Shown one piece after another: positions 17,848 to 26,107 of a stretch of DNA of 64,000 nucleotides. A program made the translations under genes and the position numbers. This stretch comes from Niastella yeongjuensis. Its GTDB lineage: Bacteria; Bacteroidota; Bacteroidia; Chitinophagales; Chitinophagaceae. The notes below the pieces were generated by a model. That model was given only the letters and a program-made list of their open reading frames with translations. It had not been told where the DNA came from and did not search any database. How positions within the stretch are numbered: position 1 is the first letter of the stretch; each line of letters begins with the position of its first letter. The stretch is from contig NZ_FOCZ01000014.1 of the NCBI RefSeq assembly GCF_900110245.1, forward strand, positions 115,387 to 179,386, in the 5' to 3' direction.

Positions 17848-20352
17848 ATGCTCAAATGCCTGGTTGTTATACTATTACTTTTTACCTATACCAAACTGTT
17901 GGCTCAACCCAAAACAACACAGGCTGTGCAAGTGACCCAGGCGCCCCGCATAGACGGCTCCTTAGACGACTCCGTATGGCTGCAAGCTCCCGAAGCAATT
18001 GATTTTATAACCAACACACCTGTATACGGTAAGCCAGCTACTGTAAAAACATCCGTTCGGGTGTTATATGATAACAACGCAATTTACATAGGCGCATACC
18101 TGTACGACGATTCGGCCGCTATCAGGCGCCAGTATACGCCCCGCGATAACCTGCAGCAGGCGAATGTTGATTATTTCTCTGTTTTCCTGGATACCTATAA
18201 AGACAGGCAGAATGCCTTTCAGTTTCTGGTAACCGCCCGCAACGTGCAAACCGATGCCCGGGTAAGCGCTAATTATACCGGTAATGAAGGGATGTATGGC
18301 GATGCAGGTTGGGACGCCGTTTGGGAAAGCAAAGTAGGGTTTCGTTCCGATGGCTGGGTTGTTGAAATGCGCATCCCGCTTTTTTCTATACGCTTCTCCC
18401 GCAAAACTACAGCCGACTGGGGCATACAGTTCATGCGCTTCAGCCGCCGCCTAAATGAAACCTCTTTTTGGAATCCCGTAAACCCGGCTGTGAGCGGCTT
18501 TGCCAACCAGTTTGGCGATATTGTCGGTTTAAACAAACTTGTTCCGCCTTTACGACTGAGCTTCTCCCCCTATGTGAGTGGCGGTTATCGGCAAACGCCG
18601 CACAACAACAGTGTGCAACAATATGAAACGCTCAAAAGCGGTGGTATGGATGTAAAATATGGCCTCAACGAAAGCTTTACCCTCGATGCTACGCTTATTC
18701 CCGACTTTGGCCAGGTAGTTTCAGATAATGTGATCAATAACATCAGTCCTTTCGAGATCAGGTTTCGCGAGAACCGTCCTTTTTTTACCGAAGGCACCGA
18801 ACTGTTCAATAAGGCCGGCATCTTTTATTCGCGCCGTATTGGTAAAACACCCGATAAATACGATACCCTGCAGGATATGGTCAACGCCGGCAGGCTGGAT
18901 GGTTATCAGCTGCTAAAAAATCCATCGGTAACCCGGTTATATAATGCCGTTAAGTTCTCGGGCCGCACGGCCGGTAACCTGGGCATTGGGATCTTTAATG
19001 CGGTTACAGAAAATGTAAAAGCAACCTTACGTAATCGCGGTACGGGTAAAGACTCTATGGTAACAACCGAACCGCTTGCCAATTATAATATTATTGTGTT
19101 AGACCAGGCATTGAAGAACCGTTCTTACATAACCTTCACCAATACCAATGTATTGCGCAACGGCCAGGAGCGCGATGCCAATGTAACCGCCCTTGATGTT
19201 GCTCTGTACGACAAAGCCAACCGGTACGGGCTGGTTGTAAAGCCACGGTATAGCCTGGTATATGATGGCCCGGGCCGGTATAATGGGTTTGCCAATAACC
19301 TGCAGGCAGGCAAAGTGAGCGGCAACCTGCAATTCTCTTACACCAATGAATTAAGAACGGCCCAATATGATCCCAACGATCTCGGCTTTCAGTCATCGCC
19401 CAATGCCTTTAGCAATACCGGTACTGTCAGTTATAATATTTACCAGGCAACGCCTTCTTTTTTAAACCAGAGTTACAGCCTGTCGGTGCACCGAGATTAT
19501 CTGTTCAAACCATTCACGTATCAGAAAACGGCCTTTGAAGCCTACACGTCCTGGTTGTTTAAAAACTTCTGGAGCCTTACACTCACTGCCGATATTGCCC
19601 CCTGGTGGTATAACGACTTCTTTGAAATGCAAACCCCCACCAGCCTGTTTCAAACACCCCGGCAACCATTGAAACGCGCTCCCTATTACAACCTGTTTAT
19701 AGAAGGCAATACCGATAATCGCAGATCATTAATAATAAGCTGGCTTATTGGCGGCGCGGAAGGACCGTTGCCCAATGACCCTTATTACGGCTTTCAATTG
19801 GCAATCAGGTACCGGTTCAGCGATAAGCTTATGCTGGAAATGAGTTATAAACGACAACATGATAATGGCCAGTATGGTTATGCATTTGTTCGCGACCCGG
19901 TTACCGGCGCGCCCCTTCTGGCCCGGCGTGTGTATGCCGATGTAACAGCCATATTCAGTGGCGTGTACAATTTTACCTCCCGGATGAATCTTACCTTCAG
20001 GGCCCGTCATTACTGGAACCGGTTACAAAACACCAACCTGTTCACTATTCAGGAAGACGGATACTGGAAAGCCCGGTACGATCTGATGCCCGGCAAATAC
20101 GATATCAATTACAATGCCTTTAACCTGGATGTTTTTTATACCTGGGATTTTCGGTTAGGCAGCCGGTTAATTATTGGCTGGAAGAACTGGCTGGGAAAGG
20201 ATTATGAATATACCCTCCCTGCCAATACCTATAAATATTACACTACTAATGCCCGCCAGTTGTTCAACACCCCGCATGGCAATGAGTTTACTATCCGGTT
20301 TATTTACTTTCTAAACTATCAACAGCTAAAGGGAGGAAATAAGCGATCGTAA
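17848..20352 (+). CDS. DUF5916 outer-membrane protein with CBM9-like N-terminal domain
   Basis: The 834-residue exported protein has a signal peptide (MLKCLVVILLLFTYTKLLAQ), an N-terminal carbohydrate-binding-family-9-like domain (APRIDGSLDDSVWLQAPEA through QFMRFSRRLNE, to about residue 215), and a long C-terminal DUF5916 region of alternating beta strands that looks like a membrane beta-barrel (FRENRPFFTEGTELFN near residue 305; ends in FTIRFIYFLNYQ). Such proteins are widespread in Bacteroidota and are thought to sit in the outer membrane; ligand and role are not known. The stop codon directly abuts the end of the convergent deacetylase gene (20352/20353). Confidence 0.88.
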   Translation: MLKCLVVILLLFTYTKLLAQPKTTQAVQVTQAPRIDGSLDDSVWLQAPEAIDFITNTPVYGKPATVKTSVRVLYDNNAIYIGAYLYDDSAAIRRQYTPRDNLQQANVDYFSVFLDTYKDRQNAFQFLVTARNVQTDARVSANYTGNEGMYGDAGWDAVWESKVGFRSDGWVVEMRIPLFSIRFSRKTTADWGIQFMRFSRRLNETSFWNPVNPAVSGFANQFGDIVGLNKLVPPLRLSFSPYVSGGYRQTPHNNSVQQYETLKSGGMDVKYGLNESFTLDATLIPDFGQVVSDNVINNISPFEIRFRENRPFFTEGTELFNKAGIFYSRRIGKTPDKYDTLQDMVNAGRLDGYQLLKNPSVTRLYNAVKFSGRTAGNLGIGIFNAVTENVKATLRNRGTGKDSMVTTEPLANYNIIVLDQALKNRSYITFTNTNVLRNGQERDANVTALDVALYDKANRYGLVVKPRYSLVYDGPGRYNGFANNLQAGKVSGNLQFSYTNELRTAQYDPNDLGFQSSPNAFSNTGTVSYNIYQATPSFLNQSYSLSVHRDYLFKPFTYQKTAFEAYTSWLFKNFWSLTLTADIAPWWYNDFFEMQTPTSLFQTPRQPLKRAPYYNLFIEGNTDNRRSLIISWLIGGAEGPLPNDPYYGFQLAIRYRFSDKLMLEMSYKRQHDNGQYGYAFVRDPVTGAPLLARRVYADVTAIFSGVYNFTSRMNLTFRARHYWNRLQNTNLFTIQEDGYWKARYDLMPGKYDINYNAFNLDVFYTWDFRLGSRLIIGWKNWLGKDYEYTLPANTYKYYTTNARQLFNTPHGNEFTIRFIYFLNYQQLKGGNKRS

Positions 20353-21276
20353 TTATAATTCGTAAATATCTTTTGCTACTCTGAATGTATTGCAATGCGC
20401 TTCTACAATGGTTTTTATGTCGGGCGAATATCCGCCACCCATGGCCACCACACAGGGGATCTTATGTTGCTTCAATTGGGAGAAAACCAGTTCATCGCGG
20501 CGACGGCAACCTTCCATACTCACTTTCAGCTTACCAAATTTATCGGTCGATAAAATATCTACCCCCGATAAATAAAAGGCAAAATCAGGTTTCAACTGCT
20601 CGAGCAGGGTAAGCAGGTTGCTTTGCAGCAGGCTTAAATACAGGTTATCTTCTGTACCATCGTTCAGTGCAATATCGAGATCGCTTTTTTCTTTATGAAA
20701 AGGATAGTTATGAGCACCATGCATACTGAAGGTAAACACCCGGGGCTCCTGTTCAAATAAACTGGCGGTGCCATTGCCCTGGTGCACATCGAGATCGATA
20801 ATAATGATCTTATGCGCCAGCTCTTTTTTAAGCAGGTAATTGGCCGCTACCCCAAAGTCATTCAACAGACAAAATCCTTCGCCCCGGTCGGCAAACGCAT
20901 GATGGGTACCACCGGCTACATTCAACGATACGCCGTGAACAAATGCATGGTGACAACAATCAATGGTTCCCTGGGTGATCACCAATTCACGCTGCGTTAA
21001 CTGAGGCGATTGCGGAAAACCAATATGCCGCTGTTCCCGGGCCGATAATGTTTGCCGGTGCAGTCTCTGTACATACGCCGCATCGTGCGTCCATAACACG
21101 ATGTCATCAGCGCAAGGCGCCGGTGCAAATAAGTTATGCGGCGTAATTATGCCTTCGTACAACAACTGTTCAGGGATCAATTCATATTTAAGCATGGGGA
21201 ACCGGTGCCCCTCAGGCAACGGATGCGCATAGATGGGATCGAATGCTATTTTCAATACTGGTGGTGTCGGGCTCAT
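20353..21276 (-). CDS. Histone deacetylase family protein (acetoin-utilisation/HDAC superfamily)
   Basis: The 307-residue protein has the arginase/deacetylase fold signatures: the His-His pair in GGTHHAF (about residues 122-128), the zinc-binding DLDVHQGNGT (161-170), and the C-terminal GVDIL and GGGYSPD loops. Bacterial members remove acyl groups from small amides or proteins; the substrate here cannot be told. Its ATG overlaps the stop of the upstream pdeM by ATGA, so translation is probably coupled. Length is typical for class IIa-like bacterial HDACs. Confidence 0.9.
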   Translation of the reverse strand: MSPTPPVLKIAFDPIYAHPLPEGHRFPMLKYELIPEQLLYEGIITPHNLFAPAPCADDIVLWTHDAAYVQRLHRQTLSAREQRHIGFPQSPQLTQRELVITQGTIDCCHHAFVHGVSLNVAGGTHHAFADRGEGFCLLNDFGVAANYLLKKELAHKIIIIDLDVHQGNGTASLFEQEPRVFTFSMHGAHNYPFHKEKSDLDIALNDGTEDNLYLSLLQSNLLTLLEQLKPDFAFYLSGVDILSTDKFGKLKVSMEGCRRRDELVFSQLKQHKIPCVVAMGGGYSPDIKTIVEAHCNTFRVAKDIYEL

Positions 21277-21929
21277 TGCAATTGTACAATATTGTCGTTT
21301 ACGATGGCAAATACATTCTCTTCGTCTTCAGGTTGCACCAGCGCAATACCGGTAAACCGGCTGAAGGCAGGCAACACGCAAAACGCTTTGGCAAAGTAAA
21401 AACAAGGAAAGCTGAGTGATTGTTTGGCAGCCCCCCTTAATCGAATACCAGGATGAATATGGCCCGAGAAAAAATAGTCGGTATTATTGGGTACTGCATT
21501 ATCCAGGTCGTGCCTGAACCGGAAAGCCCCGAGTTGTAATTCCCCGTCGGTAACCTGAATATTACATTGTTTGTACCAGCTTTCGTGCAGAATATCGTGA
21601 TTGCCTTTTATCAGGTGAACCGGCAGATCGGGAAAATCGTGGCGCCACCGTTGAAACAGTTCCAGTTCTTTGTTCTGATGGCTGTGAAAAAGATCGCCTA
21701 CCACAATTAACTGCCGGGGTTGAAAATACTGGATCAGGTGCACCAGCCGCTGCAGGTCTTCTTTATACACCGCCTGCGGCACTGCAATCCCCGATTTGCG
21801 AAAATGTCCGGTCTTGCCAAAGTGAAGATCCGAAACAATAAGGGCTTTCTCTTCTTCCCAAAAAACACTTCTATGTGCTGATAACCAAAGTTGTTGCTCT
21901 AATAATTTATACGAAACCGGCGCCTGCAT
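21273..21929 (-). CDS. pdeM: PdeM-like metallophosphoesterase (ligase-associated DNA damage response family)
   Basis: A calcineurin-type phosphoesterase of about 218 residues with the metal motifs SDLHFGK, GDLFHSH, GNHD and GHIHPG in order. The overall pattern matches PdeM, the nuclease usually encoded with DNA ligase, an Lhr-type helicase and an exonuclease; here those partners are absent and its neighbour is a deacetylase. The ATG at 21927-21929 is chosen because a -7 box (21935-21942) lies just upstream; the frame continues to 21974 but that region overlaps the divergent kinase start. The gene is divergent from the histidine kinase, with 27 nt between start codons. Confidence 0.85.
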   Translation of the reverse strand: MQAPVSYKLLEQQLWLSAHRSVFWEEEKALIVSDLHFGKTGHFRKSGIAVPQAVYKEDLQRLVHLIQYFQPRQLIVVGDLFHSHQNKELELFQRWRHDFPDLPVHLIKGNHDILHESWYKQCNIQVTDGELQLGAFRFRHDLDNAVPNNTDYFFSGHIHPGIRLRGAAKQSLSFPCFYFAKAFCVLPAFSRFTGIALVQPEDEENVFAIVNDNIVQLQ

Positions 21930-21934
21930 ACCTG

Positions 21935-21942
21935 CAAAAATA
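21935..21942 (-). promoter_or_regulatory. Predicted pdeM -7 box (TATTTTTG)
   Basis: A perfect TAnnTTTG match sits five bases before the pdeM ATG on the minus strand, predicting an mRNA with almost no leader. It also supports the short start of pdeM. Confidence 0.55.
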
Positions 21943-21956
21943 GTAATTTCACTTTT

Positions 21957-22745
21957 ATGCCCGGGGAGCCTCAAAACATTGTCGTTTTTATAATTGTCAC
22001 CACCCTTTTTATTCTGATCCTGATAGCGTTTATTGTATTCATTTTATTCCTCTATCAGCGCCGGCATATTTCCTACAAAAAAGGATTGGAAATATTGAAA
22101 TCTGATTTTGAGAAAACCCTGCTGACTACCCAGCTGGAAATACAGGAACAAACCTTTCAAAGTATCTCACGCGAAATCCACGACAACATCGGGCTTTCAC
22201 TTACACTGGCCAAGCTGAACCTGAATACCATCGACTGGAACGACGTTAACCACTCCCGCGAAAAAGTAAGCGGTTCCATAAATTTTATCTCCCGCGCCAT
22301 TGAAGACCTGAGTTATATATCCAAGGCATTACACACCGGTTTTATTGAAGAGAACGGATTGCTGAAAGCGCTGGAACTGGAATTAAACAAAATACAAAAG
22401 CTGGATATTTATAAAATCCAATACGATGTAACCGGCTCGCCCGTTTATATGCAAACCCAAAAAGAACTGGTTGTTTTCAGGATCATGCAGGAAGTACTGA
22501 ACAATTGTATCAAACATGCACAGGCAACTGAAATTGCGGTACGGCTGAATTACCAGCACACTGCGGTCGACATTGAAATAAACGACAATGGAAAAGGTTT
22601 TATCAGTCAGTCGGCCCCGGCTTATAAAGGAAAAGGAACCGGATTAATGAATATCATTAAGCGGGCTGCGTATATAAATGGCACCTGCCAAATAAACAGT
22701 GTACCGGGCAAGGGCACATCCGTACAAATGAAAATCCCTTATTAA
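21957..22745 (+). CDS. NarL-type sensor histidine kinase without sensor domain
   Basis: The 262-residue protein has one N-terminal transmembrane helix (residues 8-34), a short coiled linker, a HisKA_3 dimerisation domain with phospho-acceptor His75 (SREIHDNIG), and a HATPase domain (NNCIKHA N-box; NDNGKGF; GKGTGLMNI). There is no extracytoplasmic domain, so the signal must come through a partner or the membrane. It is followed after 3 nt by a response regulator and the two are surely co-transcribed. Confidence 0.92.
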   Translation: MPGEPQNIVVFIIVTTLFILILIAFIVFILFLYQRRHISYKKGLEILKSDFEKTLLTTQLEIQEQTFQSISREIHDNIGLSLTLAKLNLNTIDWNDVNHSREKVSGSINFISRAIEDLSYISKALHTGFIEENGLLKALELELNKIQKLDIYKIQYDVTGSPVYMQTQKELVVFRIMQEVLNNCIKHAQATEIAVRLNYQHTAVDIEINDNGKGFISQSAPAYKGKGTGLMNIIKRAAYINGTCQINSVPGKGTSVQMKIPY

Positions 22746-22748
22746 ACT

Positions 22749-23411
22749 ATGAACAATTCCCATTCAACTATACAGGTAGCGCTGGCAGATGACCATATTC
22801 TTTTGCGCGATGCACTGGCCTCACTGATCAATACATTCGACAATTGCAAAGTGATCTTTACAGCCAGTAATGGACAGGAAACACTGGAAAAAATAAAAGC
22901 CAACCAGATCCCCGATGTGCTGATCCTTGACCTGAACATGCCCCTGCTCGATGGGTACGACACTTCCAAATGGCTGCACACCCATTACCCTGCCATTCAT
23001 GTGCTGATGTTAACCATGTACGACACCGATCTCACACACATCAGGTTGTTACAGGCAGGAGTACGCGGGTTTCTGAAAAAAGACGTTCATCCCGATGAAT
23101 TGAAATTTGCTATTCGGTCGGTGATGGAATCGGGTTACTATTATTCGCATACAGTAACCGGCAAACTGGTAAACCTGTTCCGCAATACGCTGGAAGACCT
23201 TGCCCAAAAGAAAAACCTGCTCAATGAGCAGGAACTACAATTCCTTAAACTCAGTTGCACCGAGTTCACGTATAAAGAAATAGCGGTAGCAATGCAGCTT
23301 AGTCCAAGGGCAGTAGATGCCTTACGCGATCAGTTGTTCAATCGGCTTGATGTAAAAAGCAGGGTGGGATTAGCCATGTATGCCATCAGGCATGGGCTGG
23401 TTAGTTTTTAA
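22749..23411 (+). CDS. NarL/FixJ-family response regulator
   Basis: The 220-residue protein has a receiver domain (acidic pair ADDH at 13-16, phospho-acceptor Asp61 in LILDLNMP, Thr in LTMYD, Lys in FLKKD) and a C-terminal LuxR-type helix-turn-helix (FTYKEIAVAMQLSPRAVDAL, about residues 175-195). It starts 3 nt after the kinase gene, its likely partner. Its 3' end overlaps by 4 nt the 3' end of a second response regulator on the other strand. Confidence 0.93.
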   Translation: MNNSHSTIQVALADDHILLRDALASLINTFDNCKVIFTASNGQETLEKIKANQIPDVLILDLNMPLLDGYDTSKWLHTHYPAIHVLMLTMYDTDLTHIRLLQAGVRGFLKKDVHPDELKFAIRSVMESGYYYSHTVTGKLVNLFRNTLEDLAQKKNLLNEQELQFLKLSCTEFTYKEIAVAMQLSPRAVDALRDQLFNRLDVKSRVGLAMYAIRHGLVSF

Positions 23412-24067
23412 TCGATCAGTTTGTTGCGCATACCGTACATGATGAGGCCGGCAATGGTTTTGGCGCCTACTTTCGATTTCATGTTCTGGCGAATGGTTTC
23501 AATAGTACGGGGGCTCAGGAACACTTCTTTCGAAATTTCCTCGGTAGTTTTATCGGCTGCCAGCAACTTCAGGATCTTAATTTCTTTTTCGGAGAACTTT
23601 ACGGGATTGGGGTAAAACTGCCGTACCTGTTTTTTGGTTTGCAATTTTGACAGTACCGCTTTGTTTACAAGATCATTAAAGTAAAAGTCATCATTCATGC
23701 AGGTGAGTATGGCCTGATAGATCTCTTCAGGGTCAGAGGTTTTAGTGAGATAAGCGTTGGCGCCCATTTCCATCATCTTGGTGATCATTTCCTGTTCGTC
23801 GTACATGGTCAATACAACGATCTTTACATCGCTGTATTCCTTACGCAAAATCCCAATCGCATTCACCCCATCTACCTCGGGCATACGAATATCCATCAGT
23901 AAAACATCTGGTTTTTTGATCTGCATTTTGTGCATCAGATCTTTACCATCTTCGGCTTCCCAAAGGATCTTCAGGTATTCTTTTCCTTTAAGGGCCATTT
24001 TAATGCCGTCGCGAAATATCTTATGATCGTCGGCAAGTGCTACTTTAATAACCAGTTCAGTGCTCAT
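23408..24067 (-). CDS. NarL/FixJ-family response regulator, orphan
   Basis: The 219-residue protein has ADDHKIFRDG, phospho-acceptor Asp59 (LLMDIRMP), LTMYD, and LTKTSDP, then a LuxR-type helix-turn-helix (KTTEEISKEVFLSPRTIETI). It has no adjacent kinase on its strand and overlaps tail-to-tail with the previous regulator. It is closely similar to the regulator at 27101 over the whole length (shared ADDHKIF, LMD-RMP, GAN-YL and the C-terminal KN-LID), indicating local duplication. Confidence 0.93.
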   Translation of the reverse strand: MSTELVIKVALADDHKIFRDGIKMALKGKEYLKILWEAEDGKDLMHKMQIKKPDVLLMDIRMPEVDGVNAIGILRKEYSDVKIVVLTMYDEQEMITKMMEMGANAYLTKTSDPEEIYQAILTCMNDDFYFNDLVNKAVLSKLQTKKQVRQFYPNPVKFSEKEIKILKLLAADKTTEEISKEVFLSPRTIETIRQNMKSKVGAKTIAGLIMYGMRNKLID

Positions 24068-24323
24068 AATGGGTAAGGTTGGCTTATTAATGGGTTATAA
24101 GTTGTCCTTTTCTGGTCAAATTTGCCCTACCGTTTTAACCCCTTAATGGTGTTTGATACCGTCCGGGGCCCTAACCTTCAGGCAATATCGCATAAAAAAA
24201 TGATTCCAGTCACTTTGTAAACGTTAGTTTACCAGGATCAATCGAAATAGTACCAGTTTATCTACGAATATTTTACACATTTACCGGTAATTCCCGAACA
24301 TTTAAAATAGAGCGTTTCCGCTA

Positions 24324-24354
24324 TTGTGGACTGACTGGTAGCCGATTATTTTTG
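24324..24354 (+). promoter_or_regulatory. Promoter match TTG-N20-TATTTTTG in a gene-free region
   Basis: A TTG (24324-24326) is followed after 20 nt by TATTTTTG (24347-24354), a complete consensus match. Transcription would begin near 24360 and run towards a small open frame and then the 24983 gene. Confidence 0.5.
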
Positions 24355-24442
24355 TTTCAGAAGTTGATTGATAAGGAATGGCAACCTTAAAACATCCAAT
24401 ATCACGATCACCGTCCTAAAAGTATTTCCAACAATCTTATGA

Positions 24443-24637
24443 ATGCCATCTGTCAAATCCAATATCGGTCAACTTCTTCTTTTTATTTTAACTACGCTGT
24501 TTCCAGGTAACTGCCTCATCCTGGCCAATACAAGGTCATACCCTTTCGAAAACATAGTTCAATTGATACCTGTTTTAAAAATCAGTTGTATTGCAATCAC
24601 TCAGCCGGTAAATAAGAAAAGGAAATTATTACTGTAA
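24443..24637 (+). CDS. Possible small exported peptide (doubtful)
   Basis: A 64-codon frame begins about 80 nt after a predicted transcription start. The peptide has a hydrophobic stretch that could be a signal sequence (GQLLLFILTTLF) and a basic tail (KKRKLLL). No family is recognised, no ribosome site is visible and codon use is unremarkable. It may equally be untranslated RNA. Confidence 0.2.
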   Translation: MPSVKSNIGQLLLFILTTLFPGNCLILANTRSYPFENIVQLIPVLKISCIAITQPVNKKRKLLL

Positions 24638-24681
24638 GAGCTGCCACTTACTGCGCCCCGTTTTTAAAATCCAACACACAC

Positions 24682-24740
24682 TACTTAAGCACTAATCCTA
24701 CGATACTTAAGCAATTACACTTATTCACATGTGTGAATAA
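24682..24740. promoter_or_regulatory. Operator-like direct and inverted repeats upstream of the 24983 gene
   Basis: Two TACTTAAGCA copies are spaced by two helical turns (22 nt start to start), typical of tandem binding by a dimeric or cooperative regulator. They are followed by TTATTCAC-N4-GTGAATAA. Binding by one of the neighbouring NarL-type regulators is an inference. Confidence 0.45.
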
Positions 24741-24982
24741 TCATCTCGCAAATGTAGGTTATACGAACTTTGTGAATAGTAAATATACGGTATACAAAGA
24801 GAAGAATTCCCTCATTTTACCTCGTAATATTTCTTAGAAAATTCCCTCAGAACGCAGGCCCATAGAGCATTTCGGGCAAAATTACAGCATTTATGGGTGC
24901 TCGCAACCCGTTGTATATCTTTTTTTTTGGAGGTTTCTTACTATCCGGAACCACTTTTTACAACCTCTAAAAACTTACTACT

Positions 24983-25369
24983 ATGATGCAGACTGAACTT
25001 ATCACTAAACGTAACATTGCTACTATTGGTGAAGAAATTACTCATGAATTAGGCGCAGAATTGGTTAACAATTACCGCAAGGCCAACCCGAATGATGTAC
25101 AAGGTTACATTATCGGTAAAGAAATTCTGAACCAGATCCTAGCTCAGCCTGGTTGCGCCGGTATCCAGTTCTACAACGCCATTAATGAAATGGGCCAAAA
25201 AACCCTGGTTTACGTAGGCCTCGATCAAAATGGCAAACAGCTGATTAACTACACTGTAGTGACTGAAGACGCCCAGCTTCAAACACAAAAAGGCATTGTT
25301 GCTGACAGAAGCATCCCCTCTCCTTCCGGTGACGATCTTTGGGGTGACTCATGGTTTATTATTGATTAA
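24983..25369 (+). CDS. Unrecognised soluble protein in a two-component cluster
   Basis: I do not recognise this 128-residue protein. It has no signal peptide or membrane helix. It starts MMQTELITKRNIATIGEEIT, continues with a helical and then strand-rich middle (GKEILNQILAQPGCAGIQFY; GQKTLVYVGLDQNGKQLINY) and ends in an acidic, Trp-containing tail (GDDLWGDSWFIID). One Cys lies mid-protein. It has a long upstream control region with operator-like repeats and sits among five two-component genes, so it is probably a regulated output or an accessory protein. The next gene's promoter overlaps its 3' end. Confidence 0.75.
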   Translation: MMQTELITKRNIATIGEEITHELGAELVNNYRKANPNDVQGYIIGKEILNQILAQPGCAGIQFYNAINEMGQKTLVYVGLDQNGKQLINYTVVTEDAQLQTQKGIVADRSIPSPSGDDLWGDSWFIID

Positions 25370-25392
25370 ATAAACCTGAATCTCTATATTTG
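25362..25392 (+). promoter_or_regulatory. Promoter of the 25410 membrane-protein gene (TTG-N20-TATATTTG)
   Basis: TTG (25362-25364), 20 nt, TATATTTG (25385-25392) is a full consensus match. It overlaps the end of the previous gene and predicts a start near 25398, about 12 nt before the proposed 5' end of the coding region. It is therefore too far upstream to be explained by a start at 25596 without a 200-nt leader that itself reads as membrane protein. Confidence 0.6.
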
Positions 25393-25409
25393 AGGTAAAG
25401 CCCCCTGAT

Positions 25410-26087
25410 ATAGAGAGTTTTTTCTTACATATCAGCTTATATTCTTCACTATTACCCGTAATTCTCTTTCTTGCCTTTTTAAGGCATACTAAAAGGAAGG
25501 AATTATGGGTAATCTTTATTTACTCACTCTACTCATTCCTGAATGATATAATACTTTTAAACCTGTCGGCCAAGCTCTTCCTCAGCACTTATACATTGGT
25601 GGAGTTTTTCCTTTTCAGTTATTTTATCTGGCTTATTATTGAAGGCCGGCTGTTTAAAAAAGTCATAGCCACTGTTTCAACATTGTTTATTATATTTATC
25701 TGCTATTACTTTTTTACAACCAAGTGGAACTTTTTTGATTCAGTGCCAGTGGCTTGCGAATCTATTCTGATCTTTACATTTTCCCTGTATTATTTATTCG
25801 AACAAATAAACAAACCCAGGGTGTTGTTTATCTATAATACTTCCATGTTCTGGGTAATACTTGGGTTTCTGGTGTATTTAGCGGGGTCTTTTTTTATTTA
25901 TACTTTCGTAGACGAGATAGACAGTAAAGACATTGGGAAATTTTGGTTTATCACATTCATATTCAATACCATAAAAAATCTTTTCTTTAGCATTGCTTTT
26001 TCGCTGAGAGAAGCAAAGGACAAAAGCAGCAGTACCGGCCTGTCCTCATACGATAATTTTTTTAAAAACCCCTATAACCCATTATAA
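25410..26087 (+). CDS. Multi-pass membrane protein of a signalling cluster, no conventional start codon at its natural 5' end
   Basis: From the TGA at 25377-25379 the frame is open to 26087. Translation from 25410 gives 62 residues (beginning I/M-ESFFLHISLYSSLL, with KRKELWVIFIYSLYSF further on) that add one or two membrane helices to the 163 residues starting at the first conventional start (TTG, 25596). With them, length (225) and helix pattern match the paralogue at 27878 (LLPV, ILLQ/LYYLF, then P--FW--GFL-Y). No ATG, GTG or TTG occurs before 25596; ATA at 25410 is a possible but rare start, and a lost ATG is another. The histidine kinase gene follows after 20 nt, so a sensory role is inferred. 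Family function unknown. Confidence 0.6.
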   Translation: MESFFLHISLYSSLLPVILFLAFLRHTKRKELWVIFIYSLYSFLNDIILLNLSAKLFLSTYTLVEFFLFSYFIWLIIEGRLFKKVIATVSTLFIIFICYYFFTTKWNFFDSVPVACESILIFTFSLYYLFEQINKPRVLFIYNTSMFWVILGFLVYLAGSFFIYTFVDEIDSKDIGKFWFITFIFNTIKNLFFSIAFSLREAKDKSSSTGLSSYDNFFKNPYNPL

Positions 26088-26107
26088 ACCCTGCTTCTCA
26101 TATACTA

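Larger units (their letters stand above)
24068..24982. other. 915-nt non-coding region with promoter and operator-like repeats
   Basis: No confident gene lies here. It holds a full promoter match at 24324-24354, a weak 64-codon frame (24443-24637), direct repeats TACTTAAGCA (24682-24691 and 24704-24713, start-to-start 22 nt), an inverted repeat TTATTCAC-N4-GTGAATAA (24721-24740) with a further GTGAATA at 24772-24778, and a smaller TAAAC-N4-GTTTA palindrome near 24218. The setting, inside a cluster of DNA-binding response regulators, suggests a control region for the gene at 24983. Confidence 0.6.

Noticed and set aside
18000..20352. Glycoside hydrolase call for the DUF5916 protein
   Set aside because: The CBM9-like domain binds sugars in other proteins, but the rest is a beta-barrel-like DUF5916 region with no catalytic motif.
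25505..25546. Short ATG frame (MGNLYLLTLLIPE) at the start of the membrane protein region
   Set aside because: It is only 13 codons and in a different frame from the long membrane ORF. It matters only if a programmed frameshift exists, for which no slippery sequence is seen; kept as an alternative in the finding on the start codon.
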